From: Sphingobacterium paludis
GTDB taxonomy: Bacteria; Bacteroidota; Bacteroidia; Sphingobacteriales; Sphingobacteriaceae
Reading direction: 5' to 3'
Assembly (NCBI RefSeq): GCF_004364125.1
Contig: NZ_SNZV01000002.1
Coordinates: forward strand, 652,204-716,203
DNA length: 64,000 nt
The translations under genes and the position numbers were made by a program. Under the pieces are notes generated by a model. It saw only the letters and a program-made list of their open reading frames with translations. It searched no databases and had not been told where the DNA came from. The stretch's first letter is position 1; every line of letters begins with the position of its first letter. This document shows, piece after piece, positions 55,954 through 63,960 of the stretch.

Positions 55954-57141
55954 ATGGTTGACTCCGCAAAGCTTTTATCCGCTATCATCGACAATGCCAT
56001 CGATGGTATTATCACTATTGATAGTCGTGGGCTAGTGGAGTCGATCAATCCGGCAGCATCTGCGCTATTCGGTTACGAACCAGAAGAAGTGATTGGCAAT
56101 AATATCGCGATGCTTATGCCCGAGCCCGATCGAAGCAAGCACGATGGGTACATTACCAATTATCAGCATACCGGTGTCAAAAAGATCATTGGCATTGGTC
56201 GGGAAGTGATGGGGCGAAAGAAAGATGGTACGACCTTTCCATTTCGATTGGCTGTCAGCGAAGTCTATTACCAGAATAAGAACATTTTTACGGGGTTTAT
56301 CCATGACTTGACCAAAGAGCGTTCAGCAGAAGACGAATTGCGGGAGCATGCTAATAAGCTGGAGGCGAAGGTTAGCGAGCGAACCAAAGATTTGATCAAG
56401 TTAGTCTCCGAATTGGAGAAGGCGAAATCAGACGTAAGCCTATCCTTGGAGAAGGAAAAGGAACTTAACCAAATGAAATCACGTTTTGTGTCGATGGCCT
56501 CACACGAGTTTCGTACGCCGTTGAGCGCTGTGCAACTTTCCGCTTCGTTGATCGAAAAGTACGTGGAACGCCCGGATTATCAGAACGTGATCAAACACAC
56601 GCATCGCATTCGTGGTGCCGTGCAGCTGCTCAACAACATTCTCAACGATTTCCTTTCCCTGGAGAAATTGGAGGCAGGGAAGGTTGTTGCCAATAAAGCG
56701 GATATCAATCTGGTAGAACTTTCCGAGGAAATCACAGAAGAAATGCAGATGATCTGCAAAAAAAATCAACATATTGTATATCAACATACCGGTGATGTCG
56801 GCATCTTCTATTTGGACAGCCACTTGATAAAGAGTAGCATTATAAATTTAATTTCCAATGCGATAAAATATTCGGGCGAAGATACGTTCATTGAATTTTC
56901 TACTGAAATAAAGGACGATATCTGCGAGATTTGTATTCGCGATAACGGCATCGGTATACCCACTGAAGATCAAAAAAGTCTTTTTGAACCGTTTTTCCGT
57001 GCTCAAAATATTGGGAATATCCCGGGGACGGGTCTTGGACTTAATATTGTTAAAAGGTATGTTCAGCTTATGGATGGTGTGATGGAATATACCTCGGCCA
57101 TAAATGAAGGTGCTGTATTTAAAATGACGTTCCAGCAATAG
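55954..57141 (+). CDS. FixL-like PAS histidine kinase, predicted haem oxygen sensor
   Basis: The 395-residue product is soluble. Residues about 5-125 form a PAS domain very close to FixL (MLMPEPDRSKHDGY, then IIGIGREVMGRKKDGTTFP). His63 aligns with the proximal haem ligand (His200 of Bradyrhizobium FixL) and Arg83, exactly 20 residues later, with distal Arg220; the equivalent of Arg206 is Asn69. A coiled-coil linker leads to a HisKA domain with phospho-acceptor His184 (SMASHEFRTPLS) and a HATPase (NLISNAIKYSG, DNGIGI, GTGLGLNIV). It is expected to be inhibited by bound oxygen and to phosphorylate the next gene's product. Haem binding is inferred from residues only. Confidence 0.85.
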   Translation: MVDSAKLLSAIIDNAIDGIITIDSRGLVESINPAASALFGYEPEEVIGNNIAMLMPEPDRSKHDGYITNYQHTGVKKIIGIGREVMGRKKDGTTFPFRLAVSEVYYQNKNIFTGFIHDLTKERSAEDELREHANKLEAKVSERTKDLIKLVSELEKAKSDVSLSLEKEKELNQMKSRFVSMASHEFRTPLSAVQLSASLIEKYVERPDYQNVIKHTHRIRGAVQLLNNILNDFLSLEKLEAGKVVANKADINLVELSEEITEEMQMICKKNQHIVYQHTGDVGIFYLDSHLIKSSIINLISNAIKYSGEDTFIEFSTEIKDDICEICIRDNGIGIPTEDQKSLFEPFFRAQNIGNIPGTGLGLNIVKRYVQLMDGVMEYTSAINEGAVFKMTFQQ

Positions 57142-57151
57142 TAGGACCATA

Positions 57152-58210
57152 ATGGCAAAAAGAATACTGATTATTGAAGATAATTTCGAAATTCGAGAAG
57201 GTACGGCCGAAGTGCTGTCGCTCACTGGCGACTACGAAATATTGACCGCGCCGGATGGGAAAGTTGGTGTCGATCTGGCAATAAAAAATAAGCCGGATCT
57301 TATTCTGTGTGATATCATGATGCCTGAATTGGATGGCTACGGTGTGCTGTATATGTTGAGTAAGAATGAATTGACGGCCGGCATTCCCTTTATTTTTATG
57401 ACCGCTAAATCCGAACGTGCTGATTTGCGCAAGGCAATGGAGATGGGCGCAGACGATTACTTGACTAAGCCTTTTGATGATATTGAGCTCTTGAATGCTA
57501 TTGAAAGTCGCTTTAAAAAACGCGAAAAGTTGACCGGAACGGCTGCGCACCGCGCACATCTTCATCTTAATGAAGATGAACAGCAGTACCTCTTACACGA
57601 TCTGGTAAAAGATGCCCGAGTCAAGATTTTTAAGAAAAAGCAGTCAATCTATGAAGCCGGTGATTCCCCGGTTTTCGTTTACTACCTGCTGAAAGGGAAA
57701 GTGCGAAGTTTCCTGTTTTACCAAGATGGAAGAGAGCTTTCTACGGACATCCATATACATGACACATTTTTCGGTTATGAGGCGGTCTTACTAAATGAAA
57801 AATATAGTGATAATGCTGCTACACTCGAAGATTCGGAGATTGCGCTGATCCCAAAAGAGCGCTTTTTCGAGTTGATGTATAATAAGCCTTCTATTGCCAG
57901 CAAGTTTATTAAGTTGCTATCCGGCAACATCCGGGAGAAAGAAGAGCAAATGTTGGGCTTCGCATACGATACAGTACGCAAGCGTGTGGCAAATGCTTTG
58001 GTGAATGTTGCTGAAAAAACGACATCCTCGCCTGCGCAAGATGAAGTTTTGATCCGTATATCACGTGACGATTTGGCGGCGTTGGCCGGTACAGCTAATG
58101 AAACCATCAGCCGTATGTTAGCGGATTTTAAAGAAGAACGCCTAATAACGAAGGAAGGAAATGCGATTCGAATTTTTTCTATTGCAAAGTTAAGAAACGT
58201 AAAGTTTTAA
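57152..58210 (+). CDS. Receiver-CRP/FNR fusion response regulator
   Basis: The 352-residue product has an N-terminal receiver (acidic Glu9-Asp10, phospho-acceptor Asp54 in ILCDIMMPELDG, Thr84, Lys106 in YLTKPFDD), a cyclic-nucleotide-type effector domain at about 145-265 (YYLLKGKVRSFLFYQDGREL, DTFFGYEAVLL), and a C-terminal CRP-type helix-turn-helix (LAALAGTANETISRMLADFK). There is no N-terminal FNR cysteine cluster. It thus merges FixJ-like and FixK-like parts. It lies 10 bp after the FixL-like kinase gene and is closed by a terminator. Likely targets include the adjoining hemN-ccoI-ccoS genes (inference). Confidence 0.88.
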   Translation: MAKRILIIEDNFEIREGTAEVLSLTGDYEILTAPDGKVGVDLAIKNKPDLILCDIMMPELDGYGVLYMLSKNELTAGIPFIFMTAKSERADLRKAMEMGADDYLTKPFDDIELLNAIESRFKKREKLTGTAAHRAHLHLNEDEQQYLLHDLVKDARVKIFKKKQSIYEAGDSPVFVYYLLKGKVRSFLFYQDGRELSTDIHIHDTFFGYEAVLLNEKYSDNAATLEDSEIALIPKERFFELMYNKPSIASKFIKLLSGNIREKEEQMLGFAYDTVRKRVANALVNVAEKTTSSPAQDEVLIRISRDDLAALAGTANETISRMLADFKEERLITKEGNAIRIFSIAKLRNVKF

Positions 58211-58258
58211 CGCGTTAAGCCTTATCCTTTAACGGATCTGCAAGCAGCTATAACGCAC

Positions 58259-58306
58259 AATGCGGCCTTATGGAATATGAACATCCACAAGGCCGCATTC
58301 TTTTTG
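58259..58306 (+). terminator. Terminator after the regulator gene
   Basis: AATGCGGCCTT (58259-58269) pairs perfectly with AAGGCCGCATT (58289-58299), followed by CTTTTTG. Confidence 0.9.
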
Positions 58307-58365
58307 TGTGACCAGTATCATTTTCTTATTTGATGCAACACATGCTGTGCTACGTCATCCGAGGG

Positions 58366-58373
58366 TACTTTTG
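58366..58373 (+). promoter_or_regulatory. -7 element of the hemN-ccoI-ccoS unit
   Basis: TACTTTTG lies 26 bases before the ATG at 58400. No good -33 TTG is present at 19-21 bases, which would fit activator dependence. A TTGAT half-site at 58330-58334 resembles half of an FNR box, but the second half is missing. Confidence 0.45.
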
Positions 58374-58399
58374 TGCGTATACTTTACAGAAAAGACCTC

Positions 58400-58846
58400 A
58401 TGAAAGCTGTTGCTTATAATATAAAAGATTTTGAAAAGGAGCTGCTTGCCCGTGCCAATGGGAAAGTTCATGATTTGACATTAATTTCCAATGCGCTGAA
58501 TTATAATACGCTGCATTACGCATCTGGGAAGGAGGTCGTTATTGTATCCGCGGATGACAGGCTGAATGCCGATATCTTGGATCAATTGAAGGAGGTCGGT
58601 ATACAAAAGATTGTTACCCGTTCCTTAAACACCGATCATATTGATTTGTACCGCGCTGCTGATTTAAATATACAAGTGGCAAATACACCGTATCCCGATC
58701 GAACGGCAAAAGGAATTGCGGAGCAAACCATTCGAAATCTGAATTTATGGGATAGTGGCCGGTGTGTTGGCACGGCGTGCTGCTGTGTTAAAGATTGTTC
58801 TATTACACCCTTCAATACCCCTTCAGATGAGAACCATACTAGATAA
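58400..58846 (+). CDS. Truncated D-2-hydroxyacid dehydrogenase-like protein with cysteine-rich tail
   Basis: The product is 148 residues from the ATG at 58400; a GTG at 58373 would overlap the -7 element. Residues 1-115 resemble the N-terminal catalytic half-domain of D-lactate dehydrogenase-type enzymes (MKAVAYNIKDFEKELLARAN, DLTLISNALN, VVIVSADDRLNADILDQLKE, KIVTRSLNTDHIDL, IQVANTPY). The Rossmann NAD-binding domain that should follow is absent. Instead the protein ends with GRCVGTACCCVKDCSI, five cysteines spaced C-x4-CCC-x3-C. Its end overlaps hemN by 20 bases. It may bind a metal or iron-sulfur cluster and serve in haem or oxidase assembly, but this is speculation. Confidence 0.75.
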   Translation: MKAVAYNIKDFEKELLARANGKVHDLTLISNALNYNTLHYASGKEVVIVSADDRLNADILDQLKEVGIQKIVTRSLNTDHIDLYRAADLNIQVANTPYPDRTAKGIAEQTIRNLNLWDSGRCVGTACCCVKDCSITPFNTPSDENHTR

Positions 58847-60185
58847 ATTAACCGATAAATACAATGTGTCGGCCCCAAGGTACACCAGCTATCCTACCGT
58901 ACCCTTTTGGGATCAGCATCAGTTTCAGGTTGACGAGTGGGTAGCACGTTTACAAGCGACTTACCAAAGTTCGAAGACTGCAGGTATTAGTCTTTACGTG
59001 CATTTGCCATTCTGCGAAAGCTTGTGCACCTATTGCGGATGCAATACACGCATTACCAAGAATCATGCGGTAGAGATTCCCTACATCGCCTATCTCCTGA
59101 AAGAATGGGAAATGTATAGGCAGGTGTTGGGTGAAAATATCCGGATCAGTGAAATTCACTTCGGGGGAGGAACGCCAACTTTTTTTCAAGCCACGAATTT
59201 GAAATCATTAGTTTCCGCATTGCTAGATGGTGCTCAGGTGGCCGATGACGCCGTTTTTTCCTTTGAAGCGCATCCGGCTAACACATCAAACGAACATCTT
59301 CAAACACTGTATGACCTTGGTTTTACGCGTCTGAGTTTGGGTATACAAGATTTTGATCCGGAAGTGCAATACGTGATCAACAGGCATCAATCTATTGAGG
59401 AGGTTGCAGCAGTTGTGCATGCCGCACGGCAAATAGGCTATCGCTCAATCAATTTCGATTTAATTTACGGATTGCCACGCCAAAGCAAAGTGAAAGTTGA
59501 AGAAACCATCCGACAATCCTTAGCGCTAAAGCCCGATCGTATCTCCTTTTATAGCTATGCACATGTTCCTTGGTTGAAGCCGGGGCAGCGGCGGTTTACG
59601 GAATTTGATTTGCCGGCGGGAAAGCAAAAGTTAGCATTGTATGGTGTAGGGAAGGCGATGATCGAACAAGCGGGTTATCGAGATGTCGGAATGGATCATT
59701 TTGCTCTACCATCGGATGCATTGTTTAAGGCAGCAGAAGAGGGACGTTTACATCGGAATTTCATGGGATATGCCGACCGCTATACGCCGCTATTGTTGGG
59801 ATTGGGCGTATCGTCTATCAGCGACGCTTGGAATAGTTTTGCCCAGAATGTAAAAACAGTAGAGGAATATTATCAGCTGCTGGATCAAGGGCGCTTGCCC
59901 GTTAGTAAAGGCCATCTTTTGGATCAGGAGGATTGTCGTGTCCGGCAGTATATTTTAGACATGATGTGCCGATCCAATGTGCAGCTTGATCCGGGAACCG
60001 CGTTGTCTGCTCTTTTGCTGGCACGTTTGAAACCGTTGGAACAGGACGGACTAGTTGAGATAAAAGGATCTATGGTGCAGGCCACGACTTTGGGAGGCTC
60101 TTTCTTAAGAAATATCTGTATGGCTTTCGATCAACGCCTGCACCGCGCACAAAGTACCGAGAAGGTTTTTAGTCAAGCCATATAA
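58827..60185 (+). CDS. hemN: Oxygen-independent coproporphyrinogen III dehydrogenase
   Basis: The product is 452 residues from the ATG at 58827 (MRTILDKLTDKYNVSAPRYT), matching the HemN start; the frame upstream is unrelated. The radical-SAM motif is Cys63-x3-Cys67-x2-Cys70 with the adjacent Cys72 (CESLCTYCGC), then HFGGGTPTF and YGLPRQSKVKVEETI. It converts coproporphyrinogen III to protoporphyrinogen IX without oxygen. It overlaps the cysteine-tail gene by 20 bases and is followed 44 bp later by ccoI, all consistent with a microaerobic haem operon. Confidence 0.95.
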   Translation: MRTILDKLTDKYNVSAPRYTSYPTVPFWDQHQFQVDEWVARLQATYQSSKTAGISLYVHLPFCESLCTYCGCNTRITKNHAVEIPYIAYLLKEWEMYRQVLGENIRISEIHFGGGTPTFFQATNLKSLVSALLDGAQVADDAVFSFEAHPANTSNEHLQTLYDLGFTRLSLGIQDFDPEVQYVINRHQSIEEVAAVVHAARQIGYRSINFDLIYGLPRQSKVKVEETIRQSLALKPDRISFYSYAHVPWLKPGQRRFTEFDLPAGKQKLALYGVGKAMIEQAGYRDVGMDHFALPSDALFKAAEEGRLHRNFMGYADRYTPLLLGLGVSSISDAWNSFAQNVKTVEEYYQLLDQGRLPVSKGHLLDQEDCRVRQYILDMMCRSNVQLDPGTALSALLLARLKPLEQDGLVEIKGSMVQATTLGGSFLRNICMAFDQRLHRAQSTEKVFSQAI

Positions 60186-60229
60186 TAAGTCAACATCAGC
60201 AATATTCCAGAAATTACATAAGCAAAGCC

Positions 60230-62629
60230 ATGGCCGTCTTTAAGGATGTAGAGAAAAAATCAGCCTGCTACCACTGCGGTGATGGCATCGCGATAGAAGG
60301 AGGGTTGTATCAGCTTGATGATCATTCGTTCTGCTGTTTAGGCTGTCAAACTGTTTATCAGGTGCTGACAGCAAGGGATATGCATAGTTACTACCGCTAC
60401 AATAGCCATCCTGGGAAGTCGCAGAAAAATGCCCCGACAGATATGTCGTATCTGGATGAATCGGACATTGTGCAGAAGCTGGTAGATTACCAAGATGAGG
60501 ACCGGACGATTATTACCCTATACATCCCGGCAATTCATTGCAGCTCTTGTATCTGGCTACTTGAGCATCTTTATAAACTTAATGCGGCAGTATTGGCTTC
60601 GCAGGTAGATTTTATGAAGAAACAGGCGAGTATTACCTTTAAGCCCGATAACCTTTCTTTGCGCGGTTTGGTGGATCTCCTCACACAGATTGGCTACGAG
60701 CCCAAGATCACGCTGCAAGATGTGGTGAAGGAAGGTAACCGTGCGCATACTCATCCATTAGTAGCCAAGATAGCTGTTGCAGGATTTTGCTTCGGAAATT
60801 CGATGATGCTGAGTTTCCCGGAGTATTTTGGCATGGATGCCTTCGAAAAAAATTACGCTAGTTTTTTTGGCTATATGAATTTGGGTTTTGCTATACCTAC
60901 ACTGCTATACAGCGCTTCGGATTATTTTTATTCGGCGTGGCAAAGTATTCGACAACGGCAGCTCAATTTGGACGTGCCACTTGCACTAGGTATCTTCGTT
61001 ATTTTTTTACGTACAGCCGTGGAGGTTATAGGCCAGACAGGTCCGGGCTTTGCCGATACCTTATGCAGTTTGGTGTTTTTTATCTTGATCGGAAAGTGGG
61101 TACAGCAACGTACATATCACTATATCTCTTTCGAACGCGACTACCGTTCATACTTTCCTGTTGCTGTAACGGTGGTGGATGAGCATATGGATCGTCCGGT
61201 ACAACTGGCCAGTCTTCAGGTCGGGGATAGGATCCGCGTGCGAAACAATGAAATTATTCCAGCTGATGCCATTCTGTTGCAAGGCCGCGCGGCGGTGGAT
61301 TTTAGTTTCGTAACAGGCGAATCGAAAGTCATTCCGAAATCGTTGGGAGAGATCGTGTACGCCGGAGGCCGCCAAACAGGCGAAGCCATTGAATTAGAAG
61401 TGGTCAAGCCGGTTTCCCAAAGCTACTTAACTAAGCTGTGGAATAACGAAAGTTTCAAGCACTATGAGAAGAAGTTTGACACTTTTATCGGTTTTATAAG
61501 CAAATATTTTACGATGGGCTTACTAGCGATAGCCATCATGGCAACGCTATTTTGGCTGATGGAAAACAATGCGTCTCGCGCTTGGGAAGCATGTACCGCG
61601 GTATTAATTATCGCTTGCCCCTGTGCACTGGCGTTAAGCTCGCCTTTCACCTTGTCGGCGGCACTTTCCATTTTGGATAGCAATAAAATGTATGTAAAAA
61701 ACACTGCAGTCGTAGAGCAGATGGCCGCAATAGATTGTGTGGTTTTTGATAAAACCGGTACGATCTCCTCGCCGAAATCATCCACCATGCTTTTTGAAGG
61801 AATCCTAAGTTTACATGATCGGAAGTTGCTTTATTCGGTGTGTCGCCATTCGAGCCATCCGTTGAGCCGGGAAATTGTGCACTGGCTCGCCGAAGATCGG
61901 CCATTAGAGCTAACGAGTTTTGATGAACAGGTGGGTAGAGGTATCCATGCGACGGTCGGAGGCCAGGAGGTTAAGGTAGGATCTGGCGAGTTCGTATCTA
62001 TCGGGCCGAGGCAGATGGAGGGTACCGCCGTCTACGTAGCGATTGATAATCATGTATGCGGTTTTTTTACGCTGGAGCAATCTTGGCGGGAAGGCTTGTC
62101 CAATGTGGTTCATGCCTTAGAAGATAAGTATACGCTACACCTGCTTTCTGGCGATAATGAACGACGTGCAGATGCGCTGCGGGCTATTTTTCCTAAATCG
62201 TCAAAATTGATATTTAATCAGCAGCCCGCCGATAAGCTGCGACATATAGAAGACTGGCAGGAGCAAGGCCTACAGGTATGTATGCTGGGCGATGGCTTGA
62301 ATGATGCTGGAGCCTTGAAAAAAGCCGATCTGGGGATAGCGGTTTCTGACGATATCAATAATTTTTCGCCAAGTTGTGATGCCATCTTGGATGGGATTTC
62401 CTTTGGAAAGTTACCGTTGCTTTTTGCATTTGCTAAAGACGCGGTAAAAGTTATACATATGAGCTTTGCCATTTCTTTAGCGTATAACATGATCGGTTTA
62501 AGTTTTGCTGTGCAGGGGACGATGTCGCCCTTGTTTGCCGCGGTCTTAATGCCCATCAGCACGGTGACGATTATTTCTTTCACCAGTTTAGCCACACGTT
62601 GGTTTGCCCGACGCAATGGTTTGACATAA
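60230..62629 (+). CDS. ccoI: Copper-transporting P-type ATPase for cbb3 oxidase assembly (CcoI/FixI)
   Basis: The 799-residue product has an N-terminal cysteine cluster (CYHCGDGI, then CCLGCQ), an HMA-type domain with HCSSC, eight predicted membrane helices, phosphatase-loop TGES, ion-site CPC at 463-465, phosphorylation Asp507 in DKTGT, HP motif in SSHPLS, and hinge GDGLNDAGAL. The CcoI/FixI branch exports copper for the CuB centre of cbb3-type cytochrome oxidase. It is followed 38 bp later by ccoS. Confidence 0.94.
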   Translation: MAVFKDVEKKSACYHCGDGIAIEGGLYQLDDHSFCCLGCQTVYQVLTARDMHSYYRYNSHPGKSQKNAPTDMSYLDESDIVQKLVDYQDEDRTIITLYIPAIHCSSCIWLLEHLYKLNAAVLASQVDFMKKQASITFKPDNLSLRGLVDLLTQIGYEPKITLQDVVKEGNRAHTHPLVAKIAVAGFCFGNSMMLSFPEYFGMDAFEKNYASFFGYMNLGFAIPTLLYSASDYFYSAWQSIRQRQLNLDVPLALGIFVIFLRTAVEVIGQTGPGFADTLCSLVFFILIGKWVQQRTYHYISFERDYRSYFPVAVTVVDEHMDRPVQLASLQVGDRIRVRNNEIIPADAILLQGRAAVDFSFVTGESKVIPKSLGEIVYAGGRQTGEAIELEVVKPVSQSYLTKLWNNESFKHYEKKFDTFIGFISKYFTMGLLAIAIMATLFWLMENNASRAWEACTAVLIIACPCALALSSPFTLSAALSILDSNKMYVKNTAVVEQMAAIDCVVFDKTGTISSPKSSTMLFEGILSLHDRKLLYSVCRHSSHPLSREIVHWLAEDRPLELTSFDEQVGRGIHATVGGQEVKVGSGEFVSIGPRQMEGTAVYVAIDNHVCGFFTLEQSWREGLSNVVHALEDKYTLHLLSGDNERRADALRAIFPKSSKLIFNQQPADKLRHIEDWQEQGLQVCMLGDGLNDAGALKKADLGIAVSDDINNFSPSCDAILDGISFGKLPLLFAFAKDAVKVIHMSFAISLAYNMIGLSFAVQGTMSPLFAAVLMPISTVTIISFTSLATRWFARRNGLT

Positions 62630-62667
62630 CAAGACGTTTGTCTTAGACCGATAAAGGTAGTATAGCG

Positions 62668-62853
62668 ATGAATATTATATTTTTTTTGATAGGCTGCAGT
62701 ATATTGATTGCATTAATTTTCTTAGGGGCTTTCTTTTGGGCTACTCGATCTGGTCAGCACGACGATACCTATACGCCGTCGGTACGTATTTTGTTTGAAA
62801 ATGAAATCGTAGAGGAGAAGGAGGGGAGAGATGAACGCGGAAATGCGGAATGA
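62668..62853 (+). CDS. ccoS: cbb3-type oxidase assembly protein CcoS
   Basis: The 61-residue product has one membrane helix (NIIFFLIGCSILIALIFLGA), the family motif FFWATRSGQHDD, then a charged tail. It is needed for haem and copper insertion into cbb3 oxidase in other bacteria. It is the last gene of the unit; the structural genes ccoN, ccoO and ccoP do not follow in this window. Confidence 0.9.
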   Translation: MNIIFFLIGCSILIALIFLGAFFWATRSGQHDDTYTPSVRILFENEIVEEKEGRDERGNAE

Positions 62854-62928
62854 TGGTTGGTTCTGACGGAAAAAATAAAATGCCTTATTTATCATAAAGC
62901 ACCTCTTTTTTCTACGTCTAGTTGAGGA

Positions 62929-63063
62929 CTAGCCTCTTTTGTTGTTTTTAGACCTGATGTCTGTTTTCTCGGAGCTCTGCTCAACGAATCCCCAATTTGT
63001 CATGTAATACATGTATGGGTTTTTCTCTAATTTGGTAGTTTTTAACTTTTCTTTTTTAATCAT
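62929..63063 (-). CDS. Candidate small peptide (44 aa)
   Basis: A minus-strand ATG at 63063 opens 44 codons: MIKKEKLKTTKLEKNPYMYY, then MTNWGFVEQSSEKTD and a basic end KNNKRG, with stop TAG at 62931-62929. AAAGGTC lies about seven bases before the ATG, a better ribosome-binding site than most here. The lysine-rich KLKxxKLE start recalls Bacteroidota peptide-natural-product precursors, but no maturase gene or double-glycine leader is seen. It may be spurious. Confidence 0.35.
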   Translation of the reverse strand: MIKKEKLKTTKLEKNPYMYYMTNWGFVEQSSEKTDIRSKNNKRG

Positions 63064-63521
63064 TAATGACCTTTCTTTATTTGTTTAATATAGGTAATAT
63101 AACAAAAAGTATTCCAAATTGCAAGTAAAGCATGTCCGGCGTCCTTTGTATTGGTCGATACATTCCTATACTATCTCGCACACGTATACAGCATCGGTTT
63201 GCGCGTTATTGATCCTACAAGGCCTGTCGATCTTCATATGATCTTTGGATAGCGTGCATTATTGGGGGGCAGCTAGGCAAAACAAATAATTGGATTCCCC
63301 GAGTAAAGATTTTCTAAAGGGCTAGATGCAATTTTTTTTACAAGCTTTTCTTTGCTCAAGACCGATGAACACGCGATGAATAGCCCAACAGCATTTCCTT
63401 TTGGTATCAAGCTCTTCCGATCAGGTGGCGCCAAATGGCGGGTGAACAGGAGCGCCTGATAAAAATATTCCACAGATCCCCAGTGTCTTGCGGTGTTTTG
63501 GCAAGAAATAAGCGGGGAATG
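63064..63521. other. Intergenic stretch upstream of the rRNA promoters
   Basis: No convincing frame, tRNA or strong inverted repeat is seen. A weak partial palindrome (ATCAGG...CCTGAT) lies at 63419-63460. Confidence 0.4.
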
Positions 63522-63553
63522 TTTGCGGGGATCGTGCCAAAGTTCTATCTTTG
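63522..63553 (+). promoter_or_regulatory. rRNA operon promoter P1
   Basis: TTTG at 63522-63525 and TATCTTTG at 63546-63553 are separated by 20 bases, a full consensus match, 410 bases before 16S. Confidence 0.65.
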
Positions 63554-63674
63554 CACCACTCCGCAAGGGAGGGACAATTGAAAAGCGAACACGTGGAGAT
63601 GGAAAAGCCTGTATACAAGGGGTCTTTCGCCGGTTTTTGCCCTTTGGGGGCAGCGAAAAAAAAGTTCAACTTTA

Positions 63675-63706
63675 TTTTGCGGATCCGGAAAAATCTTCTA
63701 CCTTTG
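63675..63706 (+). promoter_or_regulatory. rRNA operon promoter P2
   Basis: TTTTG at 63675-63679 and TACCTTTG at 63699-63706 are separated by 19 bases, about 255 bases before 16S. A second promoter of the same kind lies 153 bp upstream. Confidence 0.72.
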
Positions 63707-63801
63707 CAGTCCCAACGAAACGGAGGGAAACAAAAAAAGATAGTTCGGGCAGCGATGCCACGATATATAGGATGCCAAAGCGCGACGCGGCGGCGATAAC
63801 A

Positions 63802-63810
63802 GTTCTTTAA
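63802..63810 (+). promoter_or_regulatory. boxA-like antitermination site in the rRNA leader
   Basis: GTTCTTTAA differs by one base from the boxA core GCTCTTTAA, in the expected leader position between P2 and 16S. NusB, encoded at 6364-7311, would bind it. Confidence 0.45.
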
Positions 63811-63916
63811 GAGATATGATCATGTAGCGTAACGAGTAGTCGGAAGATGAAAGTTATACAATAACAAACAAATCAACCTGTCAGTTCGGAACGTAAGATA
63901 CAACAAAAACGATTCT

Positions 63917-63938
63917 GATTATTTATTGATAAATAGTC
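63917..63938 (+). other. Leader hairpin before 16S rRNA
   Basis: GATTATTTAT (63917-63926) pairs with ATAAATAGTC (63929-63938) with one G-T pair, loop TG. It may be a processing signal or part of the long 16S-flanking stem. Confidence 0.3.
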
Positions 63939-63960
63939 GGGAGTCGAACAATTCATTTTT

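Noticed and set aside
58310..58400. Complete FNR/CRP box before the hemN unit
   Set aside because: Only a TTGAT half-site at 58330-58334 is present; the ATCAA half at the proper spacing is absent.
63493..63810. A 105-codon plus-strand frame before 16S rRNA
   Set aside because: It spans both predicted rRNA promoters and the boxA-like site, and its translation has no recognisable or compositionally convincing protein character.
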